From Bacteroidota bacterium (GTDB lineage Bacteria > Bacteroidota > Bacteroidia > Flavobacteriales_D > Crocinitomicaceae), in the NCBI GenBank assembly GCA_006227105.1, contig SBFR01000204.1, positions 1 through 37,535 of the forward strand: a stretch of DNA of 37,535 nucleotides, in the 5' to 3' direction. A model generated the notes under the pieces. That model was not told the DNA's origin. It was given only the letters and a program-made list of their open reading frames with translations, and did not search any database. Position 1 is the stretch's first letter; every line of letters starts with the position of its first letter. The translations under genes and the position numbers were made by a program. This document shows, piece by piece, positions 1 to 7,401 of this stretch.

Positions 1-1490
1 CTCAGCCTGACTGCGCAACACCTACAGGTTCCGTTGCACTTAGTGGATTACCAGCATCAGGATCATGGACAGTAACAGGTTCTCCTTCTGGTTCAGCAAC
101 AGGTACAGGAGCTACAGGTGCTGTATCAGGTCTGACACCTGGCGCTACATACACCTTCACAGTAACAAATGCCTCTGGTTGTACTTCAACAGCTTCAACT
201 TCTGCGAACATCAATACAGTGCCTGGCGCTCCAACAGCACCAGTGATTGGAACGATCACACAGCCAACATGTACAGTTGCAACAGGTTCGATCGACTTAA
301 GTGGTCTACCTGCTTCAGGAACATGGACAATCACAGGATCACCTTCTGGATCAGCAACAGGTACAGGAACAACAACAACGATTTCAGGACTTGCTGCCGG
401 AACATCGTATACATTCACAGTAACCAACGATCTTGGTTGTACTTCTTCTGCTTCAACATCAGGAGTTCTGAACGCGCAACCATCAACTCCATCTGCTCCT
501 GTAGTAGGAACAGTAACTCAACCGGATTGTACAACGCCTACAGGGTCAGTTGCTCTTAGTGGACTTCCAGCTTCAGGAACATGGACTGTGACGGGTTCAC
601 CTTCTGGTTCCTTGACTAGCACTGGAACAACAGGAACAGTAACGGGTCTTGCATCAGGGACATCGTATACATTCACAGTAACCAATGCTGATGGTTGTAC
701 ATCTACTACTTCTGCCGCTGCAGTGATCAACTCTTTACCAGCGGGTCCTTCTGCGCCAACTGGAACTGCAACTCAACCTACATGCATAGTAACAACGGGT
801 ACAATTGAGGTTACGGCTCCGATCGGGACCTTCTCTTACAGCATTGATGGTACAAACTTCCAGTCTTCAACGACTTTCGCAAATGTTGCGCCTGGTTCTT
901 ACACGATAACAGTTCAGGATGACAATACGGGTTGTACGACAACTTCTTCTACTCAAGTAGTCATCGATCCAGTTCCTTCGGCTGAGGTGATCACTGTTGA
1001 TCCGGACAACTCAATTGCAGAGGGTCAGAGCATTTCGATCAATGCTAGCGGTAACGGTACCATTTCATGGGACAACGGAGACAATGGAAGTCCAATTTCA
1101 GTTAGTCCACTAATTACTACGACCTACTGTGCTACACTTACGGACGCCAATGGATGTACTGATTCTGATTGCATCACTATCACTGTAAATTCAGTTCCTG
1201 TGGTATGCGGAGATCTTTTCATTCCTACTGCCTTCAGTCCAAACGGAGATAACACCAACAATTCATTTGGCGTTAGCATCAACCTGGATTGTGTCGATTC
1301 GATTGATGTAAAAGTATTTGATCGTTGGGGAGAAGTTGTTTTCGAGACGATTGATGCTGCTCAACGTTGGGATGGAACTTACAAATCAAAGGAACTTGAT
1401 CCTGCTGTATTTGTCTATGTAATTCGCATCAAAACGTCTGAAATGACTAATGAAGAGACATTTAAAGGAAACGTCACATTAATGAAATAA
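1..1490 (+). CDS. Repeat-rich T9SS adhesin, 3' part, gliding-motility-type C-terminal domain
   Basis: The reading frame is open from base 3, so the gene starts upstream of the window and about 496 codons are seen. Three near-identical 85-86-residue modules come first, each with QPxC near its start and GCTS near its end, so two cysteines per module could form a disulfide. A fourth, diverged module (from base 774) resembles a SprB repeat (SIDG, APGSYTITVQD, GCT). An Ig-like segment follows, with a DANGCTDSDC motif. The last ~95 residues match the gliding-motility-associated (CHU_C, type B T9SS) C-terminal domain: FIPTAFSPNGDNTNN, VKVFDRWGEVVFE, WDGTYK, VFVYVI and a final FKGNVTLMK. The protein is therefore expected to be exported by T9SS and held at the cell surface as an adhesin. 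The PorP/SprF gene begins 3 bases after the stop, the usual pairing for type B cargo. The exact adhesin family and its ligand are unknown. Confidence 0.9.
   Translation, partial: QPDCATPTGSVALSGLPASGSWTVTGSPSGSATGTGATGAVSGLTPGATYTFTVTNASGCTSTASTSANINTVPGAPTAPVIGTITQPTCTVATGSIDLSGLPASGTWTITGSPSGSATGTGTTTTISGLAAGTSYTFTVTNDLGCTSSASTSGVLNAQPSTPSAPVVGTVTQPDCTTPTGSVALSGLPASGTWTVTGSPSGSLTSTGTTGTVTGLASGTSYTFTVTNADGCTSTTSAAAVINSLPAGPSAPTGTATQPTCIVTTGTIEVTAPIGTFSYSIDGTNFQSSTTFANVAPGSYTITVQDDNTGCTTTSSTQVVIDPVPSAEVITVDPDNSIAEGQSISINASGNGTISWDNGDNGSPISVSPLITTTYCATLTDANGCTDSDCITITVNSVPVVCGDLFIPTAFSPNGDNTNNSFGVSINLDCVDSIDVKVFDRWGEVVFETIDAAQRWDGTYKSKELDPAVFVYVIRIKTSEMTNEETFKGNVTLMK
3..773 (+). repeat. Three tandem in-frame repeats of 258, 258 and 255 bp
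   Basis: Units begin at the CAG/CAA codon of QPxC at 3, 261 and 519, and the third ends at 773. The protein units share LSGLPASGxWTxTGSPSGS and YTFTVTN blocks, and DNA similarity is also high. Unit 1 may be the last of a longer array upstream of the window. Repeats like these commonly vary in number by recombination and can collapse in short-read assemblies. Confidence 0.9.
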
Positions 1491-1493
1491 GCC

Positions 1494-2528
1494 ATGAAGA
1501 AGCAATTATATATTTTCTTAATTCTTGTTGTCAGTTCTTGGACTGCAACTGCTCAGGATCTTCATTTTTCCATGAACGACATGAATCCATTGTACTTGAA
1601 TCCTGCTCAAGCCGGAATGAACATTCATGTAAGAGGATCAATTCAATACAGAGAGCAATGGAGATCCGTTACAACACCTTTTACGACTGGAATTTTTTCA
1701 TACGACATGAACACCATGAAGAATTCAAGAGGTAACGCTACACTAGGTGTGGGAGTACAAGTGATCAATGACAAGGCTGGAGATTCTAAAATGGGTTTGA
1801 CACAAGGTAATTTAAACCTATCAGCAGTTCTCAAGCTTGCCGAAGAAAGCAAGTTAAGCTTCGGACTTATGGGTGGATTTGGCCAACGAGCAATCGATTA
1901 CAGTTCGTTGCGCTGGGAATCGCAATATGTCAATGGCGCCTACGATCAGAATGCATCAACAGGAGAAAACCTATCTGCAAATTCGACCACCTATTTTGAT
2001 GCGGGTGCAGGATTCGTTTGGTCTTATGGTAAAGATCAAGGATACATTACGCAAAACAATGGTGTAAAATTCAATATTGGTTTTTCGGCATTTCACTTCA
2101 ATCTACCCAACACTACTTTCATGGGAGGTACAGATGTGAAATTGGACACAAAATTCGTAGGATTCACAAATGCTGAGATCGGAAAAGAAAATACCAATCT
2201 CACATTTATTCCAAGCGTTTACTATTTGAGACAGGGTAAATTACAAAATCTGATCCTTGGGAATACATTCCGTTACCTGATCAATGAGGGATCTCATTTT
2301 ACCGGATTTGTAAAATCATCGGCTGTTTCACTTGGTGTAAACTATCGTTTGAAGGATGCGATCATCGGTAATTTCAATTTTGAATATGCGAATTACACCA
2401 TTGGTTTCAGTTATGACCTGACTGTCTCTGGGTTGTCAACTGTAAATCAATCACGAGGCGCATTTGAAGTTGTTTTCCGTTATCGAACGCCAAATCCGTT
2501 TGGTAAAATGTCGAAAGCAAGGATCTAA
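1494..2528 (+). CDS. PorP/SprF family type IX secretion outer-membrane protein
   Basis: A 344-residue protein with a signal peptide (MKKQLYIFLILVVSSWTATA, then QDLHFS). The N-terminal DLHFSMNDMNPLYLNPAQAG followed by the RGSIQYREQW segment is the hallmark of the PorP/SprF family (TIGR03519). The rest is rich in alternating beta strands, as expected of an outer-membrane barrel, and ends in FRYRTPNPFGK. Family knowledge: SprF is needed for secretion or surface display of SprB, and related proteins accompany cargo with type B C-terminal domains. Here it follows such a cargo gene after a 3-base gap, so the two are almost certainly cotranscribed and this protein probably handles or anchors the adhesin. 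The ATG at 1494 is chosen because it starts the signal peptide directly. No Shine-Dalgarno sequence is seen, which is normal for Bacteroidota. Confidence 0.9.
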   Translation: MKKQLYIFLILVVSSWTATAQDLHFSMNDMNPLYLNPAQAGMNIHVRGSIQYREQWRSVTTPFTTGIFSYDMNTMKNSRGNATLGVGVQVINDKAGDSKMGLTQGNLNLSAVLKLAEESKLSFGLMGGFGQRAIDYSSLRWESQYVNGAYDQNASTGENLSANSTTYFDAGAGFVWSYGKDQGYITQNNGVKFNIGFSAFHFNLPNTTFMGGTDVKLDTKFVGFTNAEIGKENTNLTFIPSVYYLRQGKLQNLILGNTFRYLINEGSHFTGFVKSSAVSLGVNYRLKDAIIGNFNFEYANYTIGFSYDLTVSGLSTVNQSRGAFEVVFRYRTPNPFGKMSKARI

Positions 2529-2565
2529 GGATTCTTGACTTAGAAGAGGATTGATCTTTTTTTAG

Positions 2566-2573
2566 TTACTTTG
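2566..2573 (+). promoter_or_regulatory. Weak -7-like box (TTACTTTG) before the TPR gene
   Basis: TTACTTTG differs at one position from the Bacteroidota -7 consensus TAnnTTTG (it can also be read as TAnTTTG). It ends 10 bases before the ATG at 2584. No well-spaced -33 TTG is present. If used, the mRNA would have only about five leader bases. Confidence 0.3.
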
Positions 2574-2583
2574 AGGCTTGAAA

Positions 2584-3726
2584 ATGAGTCTCAGGTCTTT
2601 ATTATTCTCAATTTTTTTCTCTTTAACTGCTTTTTTAACGTTCGCTAAAAAGGCAGATGATGGCGTGTTGCGTCCTCTGGATTCCCTCGCTTTTCAAGCC
2701 TTGGAGTCCAATTCACCTGATATGTTGGAAAAGGCAAATGCCTTTCTGGAAAAAGCACTTCAATACGATCCTTCTTTTTACAGAGTCAATGCCTATACTT
2801 TACTTGGTATTATTTATAAGAATCGAGGATTTTATGTTACCTCTCTCGATTATTATCTGAAATCATACAATGAAGCCGTTATTCTAAAGGATGATGGTAG
2901 AAAAAGTGCATGTCTGAATAACATTGGAGCTGTTTACCAGCTTCAAGGGAAATTTGACCAGGCGATCGAATACTTCAACCGAAGTCTTCAAATAGAGAAA
3001 AAGCTGAGCAATCCTCTTCAAACCTCGATTCGTTATTTTAATCTGGGTGATTGTTACAAAGAGCTGGATTCATTGGACCTTGCTCTTAACTTCTTCAATA
3101 ATTCACTCATCATTGAAAAGAAATTTAATAATGCTGAAGGGATTGCCTATGCAAAAATTGGAATCGCAGATGTCTATGAACGATATGGTAATGTGATCGA
3201 CGCTAAACGAATCATTGTTGAGTTGGAGAATAAGTTGTCGGCAAACCTTCCGGACCTAAAAATACTCTACCATCTCATTAAAGCGAAAATATTTCTTCAA
3301 GAGGGCAATTCTCAGGCAGCTGAAAATGAATTAAAATTAGCCCAGTCCACTTCCGAGAACAATAAGATCAGAACTCACCTTTTAGAGATTTTTGAATTAC
3401 AGATCAGTATTCTTGAGAATCGAAGTGACTGGAAAGCAGTAGCATCGAAATACAAAGAATATGTGAAATTGAATGAAGAGCTGAATAGCCTTTCCATTAA
3501 AAATCAATTGGACGATCTTGCCTATCAGAATGAACTGAAGAGGAAAGAACTTGAAATCAAGCTGGTTCAGGAAGAAAGAGACCTGGCCAAGAAAAATGAA
3601 CGTCTTGAAAAAGACCTACGTAATTTTGAACAACGACTGGTGATCTTTATTGCAGGCGTATTACTGATCATAGTTGCTATCGTAGTTTTCACTATCACCA
3701 AATACGCGAAGAATGCAGGCAATTAA
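2584..3726 (+). CDS. TPR-coiled-coil protein with C-terminal membrane anchor; putative sensor of a split LytTR system
   Basis: A 380-residue protein starting at the ATG at 2584; the TTG two codons earlier is less likely. A signal peptide (MSLRSLLFSIFFSLTAFLTF) is followed by about five TPR motifs over residues 35-290, for example ACLNNIGAVYQLQGKFDQAI and YFNLGDCYKELDSLDLAL. A charged heptad-like coiled coil spans roughly 296-350 and one transmembrane helix roughly 352-374, with a short basic cytoplasmic tail. In Bacteroidota, periplasmic TPR arrays followed by coiled coil and one TM are usually fused to an output domain (histidine kinase, LuxR-type HTH or LytTR). Here the protein ends just after the TM, and the next gene, overlapping by 14 bases, carries a membrane LytTR domain. 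I infer that the two act together as sensor and output. The signal sensed is unknown. Confidence 0.8.
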   Translation: MSLRSLLFSIFFSLTAFLTFAKKADDGVLRPLDSLAFQALESNSPDMLEKANAFLEKALQYDPSFYRVNAYTLLGIIYKNRGFYVTSLDYYLKSYNEAVILKDDGRKSACLNNIGAVYQLQGKFDQAIEYFNRSLQIEKKLSNPLQTSIRYFNLGDCYKELDSLDLALNFFNNSLIIEKKFNNAEGIAYAKIGIADVYERYGNVIDAKRIIVELENKLSANLPDLKILYHLIKAKIFLQEGNSQAAENELKLAQSTSENNKIRTHLLEIFELQISILENRSDWKAVASKYKEYVKLNEELNSLSIKNQLDDLAYQNELKRKELEIKLVQEERDLAKKNERLEKDLRNFEQRLVIFIAGVLLIIVAIVVFTITKYAKNAGN

Positions 3727-4486
3727 TCGAAATAGAATGATAGCCTTTGCCTTCGGGATCTATAGTATTCTGAGCTTGTTATTGTTGGGTGCGTTTAACT
3801 TCTTTGAGACAAACATTGTCATCACGATAATAACTCATTTCGCAGGACTCATAGGATTCGAATGGCTCTTTCTGGAATTGTCTAAAAAAGGAAGGACAAA
3901 CAAGGAAATCCTTGTCATTAAAACAATTTCATTTTTCCTTTCAGGATTTATGACTGCGGTGATCTGCTTTTTGTTTCTTTCATTGAATACTGATATGCTC
4001 CTTGCTTATTTCAGTTCTTTCGTGATCATTCCAATTCTACCAGCTTCACTATTGATGATGTATGAATTGTTCGTGCCTATCGACAGATTATTAACAATGA
4101 GCATTGATCATTCAATTGACAATGCCGCTGAAGAAAAAAGCGACAAAACCCTATCCATTAAAAACGAGACTGGAAAAGTAATTCTTAAAACTTCCGTGAG
4201 CTCGATCATCTGTTTTGAATCGAATGACAACTATGTGATCACGTATTATCTGGGGAAAGATGAGAGCGTAAAAAAATCAATGGATCGGCTTTCACTTAAA
4301 AACATCGAAGAGATCTTAAAGGAGGAATCGATTGCTTTTGAAAGGGTACACAAATCATATATCGTCAACCCGGATTTTGTTGATTCTGTTTCCGGACGTT
4401 CCCAGGCGTACAAATTAAAGATCAGTACCCTCAACAAGGAGATCCCAGTATCAAGATCATACGACATCTCTATTTTTAAAGGTTAA
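3713..4486 (+). CDS. Membrane-bound LytTR transcriptional regulator
   Basis: A 257-residue protein with four predicted transmembrane helices (about residues 9-31, 35-56, 66-91 and 95-120), a short linker, and a LytTR DNA-binding domain from about residue 150 to the end. LytTR features include SIICFESNDNYVITYY, a helix rich in acidic residues, FERVHKSYIVNPDFVDSV and the final KEIPVSRSY. There is no response-regulator receiver domain, so it is not a classical two-component regulator. The start at 3713 overlaps the upstream TPR gene by 14 bases; an alternative ATG at 3737 would remove the overlap and keep all helices. The overlap implies translational coupling with the TPR protein. A pair of direct repeats with a GTTAA core begins at the stop codon and is a candidate binding site for this protein. 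Confidence 0.85.
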   Translation: MQAINRNRMIAFAFGIYSILSLLLLGAFNFFETNIVITIITHFAGLIGFEWLFLELSKKGRTNKEILVIKTISFFLSGFMTAVICFLFLSLNTDMLLAYFSSFVIIPILPASLLMMYELFVPIDRLLTMSIDHSIDNAAEEKSDKTLSIKNETGKVILKTSVSSIICFESNDNYVITYYLGKDESVKKSMDRLSLKNIEEILKEESIAFERVHKSYIVNPDFVDSVSGRSQAYKLKISTLNKEIPVSRSYDISIFKG

Positions 4487-4516
4487 CCATTTACCGACAA
4501 AAGTTAACCATTCACC
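4483..4516 (+). promoter_or_regulatory. Direct repeat pair, candidate LytTR operator
   Basis: TTAACCATTTACC at 4483-4495 and TTAACCATTCACC at 4504-4516 are 12/13 identical and exactly 21 bp apart, about two helical turns. Read on the minus strand each is GGTrAATGGTTAA. LytTR proteins such as AgrA bind two ~9-bp direct repeats with GTTA cores at about 21-bp spacing, so the geometry fits. The pair lies directly after the LytTR gene and about 70 bp upstream of the -7 box for the surface-protein gene. Binding is inferred, not shown. Confidence 0.5.
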
Positions 4517-4533
4517 CTGTTTCTTGGCTTTAC

Positions 4534-4560
4534 ACTACGCTTCTCAGCGGTTGCCGTAGT
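4534..4560 (+). terminator. Weak hairpin after the LytTR gene
   Basis: ACTACG (4534-4539) pairs with CGTAGT (4555-4560) around a 15-base loop, followed by TTATTTG. Six base pairs and a poor U-tract make it a marginal terminator. It sits directly upstream of the -33 box of the next promoter, so it could instead be incidental or a regulator site. Confidence 0.25.
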
Positions 4561-4563
4561 TTA

Positions 4564-4595
4564 TTTGACTTCAAATCGGTATATTCATAGGTTTG
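4564..4595 (+). promoter_or_regulatory. Bacteroidota-type promoter for the beta-helix surface protein
   Basis: TTTG at 4564-4567 and TAGGTTTG at 4588-4595 match the -33 and -7 elements used by the Bacteroidota primary sigma factor, separated by 20 bases. Transcription would start near 4600-4602, downstream of in-frame TTG (4565) and ATG (4598) codons. This supports 4628 as the true start codon. Confidence 0.65.
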
Positions 4596-4627
4596 TGATG
4601 TTCAATGAAGCAGAGCAACTAAACCTA

Positions 4628-7318
4628 ATGAAAAAGTTAACGAACATATTTGATCTTTTTCTTCAAACCAGAATCCAAAAGTGGGTTTTCGTTTTTGGCG
4701 TTTTTTGTAGTTCAGTGTCATTTTCTCAGACAGTATTTACCGAGGGATTTGAAGGTGGAACAAGTTATCCAACTCCTTCTGGATGGAACACTTCAGGATC
4801 ATGGACCATAAACAATGGCGGTGGACATACAGGATCTAATTATGCAAGATTATCAGCTGGTCAAACTAATCGTTATTTATTTACTCAAACTTTTACCGCA
4901 ACCGTAGGTTGGACTTATAATTTATCATATTGGGATATTGCATCAGGATCGTCAGGAAACTCACTGGCGATCTATGTATCTAATTTAAATCCAGGATCTC
5001 AAAGTATTGCTAATACAAATTCTGGAGCAAATTACATAGGTGGAACCAATTCGGGAACTTCATCAACATCATGGCTAAATGAAAACTCAACTGATTGGGT
5101 TTGTCCAGCTTCTGGAACATATTTTTTTGCATTTGTAGCCACTACAGGTTCGAGTAGTGCAGTTATGAGAATTGACGATGTAGTTCTAACGAAGACGGCT
5201 CCATCATGCACAGCACCCTCTACGATTCCTAGCGCCGTGAATACTTCATTCTTAAGTTCACAATATGCTACCGTTAACTGGAATCCAGGCTCTGGAGACA
5301 ATTCTTTAGTAGTTGTTAGTCCTGGGGCATTAAGTTCATTGCCTGCAAACGGAATAAGCTATACAGGAAATTCAGCCTATGGAGCGGGAAGCGCATTAGG
5401 AAACGGATATGTTGTATACAATGGTTCTGCGTCTACGGTTAGTATTAATAGCTTGGTAAGAAATACTTCATATACTGTCACTATTTTTACTTATAACAAC
5501 ACGGCAACTTGTTACAACACTACACCAGCTACATTAAACTTTAACACAACAAATGGAGCTGGAGCCTTCTATGTTGATGACAATTCTAATTTAAACGATG
5601 TTTATACTGTCGGATCTACTTCCGGTAGTGACGCAACTGAAGGGAAAAGACTAACACCTTTTGCATCCCTCACAAAAGCTTTTACTGTAGTTCAGGCTGG
5701 AGACACGATCTACGTTGATGCTGGAACCTATTCTGACGCCTTGAATAAAGATTTGAATCTTCCGGTAACTGGATTAAAAATTTTGGGAGCCGGAATGCAA
5801 CTTACCATCTTCGATAATGGATCAAATTCTGATCATTATTTCATGCGCATCGACAAAAACAACACGACCTTATCAGATATGACCATAAGAAGTTATGCAG
5901 CCCAAACATGCGGGGGAGGAGCAAATGGTCAGGCGTTAGGCGTTATAGGTGCAACCGGGGTTAACATTATCAATGTTCTTGTTGACAAAACGGCGACCTC
6001 AAGTGATGGCTGCGGTTACCCAATTGAAGTAAAAGGTGGTGCATCTGCAACTTTCCAAGGTGGAGGGGCAACCTGCAATAACTATCTTGCAGGTGGTGGT
6101 ATACGCGTCACAGGGCCTACCACAGTCTTGACAATTAAAAATTACTTATTCTACGGTAATTCAAAATATACGGATAATGGTGCCTCTCTTCATGTTACAG
6201 ACGGAAATGTGATTGTTCAGAATACCAAATTCAAGAATAACGAATCTAGAAATGATAAAAGAGGAGCTGGAGTTTATCAAACAGGCGGTACAATGTCAGT
6301 ATTTGATTGCGAATTTGATCAAAACATAACATGGCTTGCATACGATCAAGTTGGAGGAACAATTCTGGTTACTGGTGGAAATTTCACCATAAAACGCTCC
6401 GTAATCAAGAACCACACTCAATTAGGTGGAAGTACCTCTTATGGTGCGGGAATAGGTGTAATGAACGGAACTGCATATATTGATTCGTGCTACTTCGAAG
6501 GAAATGATGGTGACCTTGGTCATGCAACTGACATTTTCACATCAGGCGGTAATGTGTTTGTCAGAAATTGTTCTTTGTCATCCGCTAGTAATCGAATTGG
6601 ATCAACAGGAGGAACAACAACCATAAATAACTCTGGTTCATTTACCCCAAGTTACTCTGTTGGTATGACTTTCCTAAATACATTGGACACAAGCTACACC
6701 GCTAATCCAACAGTTCCTCAATTCATAGGTGATTGTCCAACTGGCATCACAATCCTCCCTGTAGAGCTTTCTTCTTTCACAGGTAAATGTCTCGATGGAA
6801 TGGGAGCATTGACATGGACAACTGATTCTGAGCACAACAATGCGTATTTCACTGTAGAAAGATCTCAGGACGACAATGATTATACTGCTCTTTCCTTTGT
6901 TAACGGTGCTATCAATACAACAGAGAAGTCTGAATATCGTTTCCTGGACACTGAAATGCAAAAAGGGACGAATTATTACCGATTATCTCAGACTGATCTT
7001 GATGGACAAACAAGAATTCTGGAGACCATCGCAATCGAAAATAACTGTTTCGGGAATGGCTTAGAGGAAACCGCTTTCGTTGTTGACGCAGTGAACAACC
7101 AAGTGCTTTTACTCATGAATGTTGAGCATAAAGTGAACTTCGAATTTACATTGACAGATAACATGGGTAGGCTTTTACTTCACAAAGATTTAACAGCCGA
7201 TCCCCATCAGAATAAAGTTACTATACTACTACCCGATTCTATGGCAGCAGGTGTTTATCACCTGACTGTCACGGATGGAAGTATAAGAGTTAATAACAAA
7301 GTTTTCATGAACAAGTAA
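4628..7318 (+). CDS. T9SS-secreted beta-helix surface protein, type A sorting domain
   Basis: An 896-residue secreted protein. The ATG at 4628 is preferred because the promoter at 4564-4595 excludes earlier starts and it gives a signal peptide ending near CSSVSFSQ (residue 34). Domains in order: a MAM/choice-of-anchor-like jelly roll (about 35-185; FTEGFEGG, GSNYARLSAG, MRIDDV); a fibronectin-III-like segment (about 195-310); a right-handed parallel beta-helix (about 315-700) opening with the DUF1565-type FYVDDNSN, GTRLTPF-like and AGDTIYVDAGTY motifs; a conserved pre-sorting module (PVELSSFTGKC, YFTVERSQD, NYYRLSQTDLDG); and a type A T9SS sorting domain (about 815-896; FTLTDNMGRLLL, GVYHLTV, NNKVFMNK). 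A polysaccharide-binding or lyase role is possible from the beta-helix, but no catalytic residues are recognised. No separate terminator lies between it and the ilv leader. Confidence 0.85.
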   Translation: MKKLTNIFDLFLQTRIQKWVFVFGVFCSSVSFSQTVFTEGFEGGTSYPTPSGWNTSGSWTINNGGGHTGSNYARLSAGQTNRYLFTQTFTATVGWTYNLSYWDIASGSSGNSLAIYVSNLNPGSQSIANTNSGANYIGGTNSGTSSTSWLNENSTDWVCPASGTYFFAFVATTGSSSAVMRIDDVVLTKTAPSCTAPSTIPSAVNTSFLSSQYATVNWNPGSGDNSLVVVSPGALSSLPANGISYTGNSAYGAGSALGNGYVVYNGSASTVSINSLVRNTSYTVTIFTYNNTATCYNTTPATLNFNTTNGAGAFYVDDNSNLNDVYTVGSTSGSDATEGKRLTPFASLTKAFTVVQAGDTIYVDAGTYSDALNKDLNLPVTGLKILGAGMQLTIFDNGSNSDHYFMRIDKNNTTLSDMTIRSYAAQTCGGGANGQALGVIGATGVNIINVLVDKTATSSDGCGYPIEVKGGASATFQGGGATCNNYLAGGGIRVTGPTTVLTIKNYLFYGNSKYTDNGASLHVTDGNVIVQNTKFKNNESRNDKRGAGVYQTGGTMSVFDCEFDQNITWLAYDQVGGTILVTGGNFTIKRSVIKNHTQLGGSTSYGAGIGVMNGTAYIDSCYFEGNDGDLGHATDIFTSGGNVFVRNCSLSSASNRIGSTGGTTTINNSGSFTPSYSVGMTFLNTLDTSYTANPTVPQFIGDCPTGITILPVELSSFTGKCLDGMGALTWTTDSEHNNAYFTVERSQDDNDYTALSFVNGAINTTEKSEYRFLDTEMQKGTNYYRLSQTDLDGQTRILETIAIENNCFGNGLEETAFVVDAVNNQVLLLMNVEHKVNFEFTLTDNMGRLLLHKDLTADPHQNKVTILLPDSMAAGVYHLTVTDGSIRVNNKVFMNK

Positions 7319-7341
7319 AGTTAGGTTTAGTTAGGTTAGGT

Positions 7342-7401
7342 ATGAAGCAGACAATTATCACAACACCAATCATTTTTGTTATTCAGCACTACGCTGAGTG
7401 A
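7342..7401 (+). CDS. Ile/Thr-rich leader peptide of the ilv operon (19 aa)
   Basis: ATG at 7342 to TGA at 7399-7401 encodes MKQTIITTPIIFVIQHYAE. Five of 19 residues are isoleucine (two Ile-Ile pairs and a Val-Ile), three are threonine and one is valine. It lies directly upstream of an intrinsic terminator and of an Ile/Val biosynthetic operon. Its composition resembles the E. coli thr and ilv leader peptides, and notably contains no leucine, matching an operon without leu genes. Its job is presumably to stall a ribosome when charged tRNA-Ile (and perhaps tRNA-Thr) is scarce. Too short for homology support; the call rests on composition and position. Confidence 0.75.
   Translation: MKQTIITTPIIFVIQHYAE

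Noticed and set aside
2-730. Long minus-strand open frames opposite the adhesin repeats
   Set aside because: They mirror the repeats' codon composition (Val/Pro-rich antisense of Thr/Gly/Ser codons); the plus frame carries clear domain motifs and a sorting domain.
3-773. CRISPR array or mobile element as the cause of the 258-bp periodicity
   Set aside because: The units are in frame, encode conserved adhesin modules and have no spacer structure, inverted repeats or transposase.
7321-7340. TTAGG-rich tract as a G-quadruplex or telomere-like repeat
   Set aside because: Only three GG pairs are present, too few for a quadruplex; at most it contributes a weak -7 box.
4533-7395. Shared 9-mer CACTACGCT at 4533-4541 and 7387-7395
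   Set aside because: Flanks differ and the contexts are unrelated (weak hairpin versus leader peptide), so it is most likely chance.
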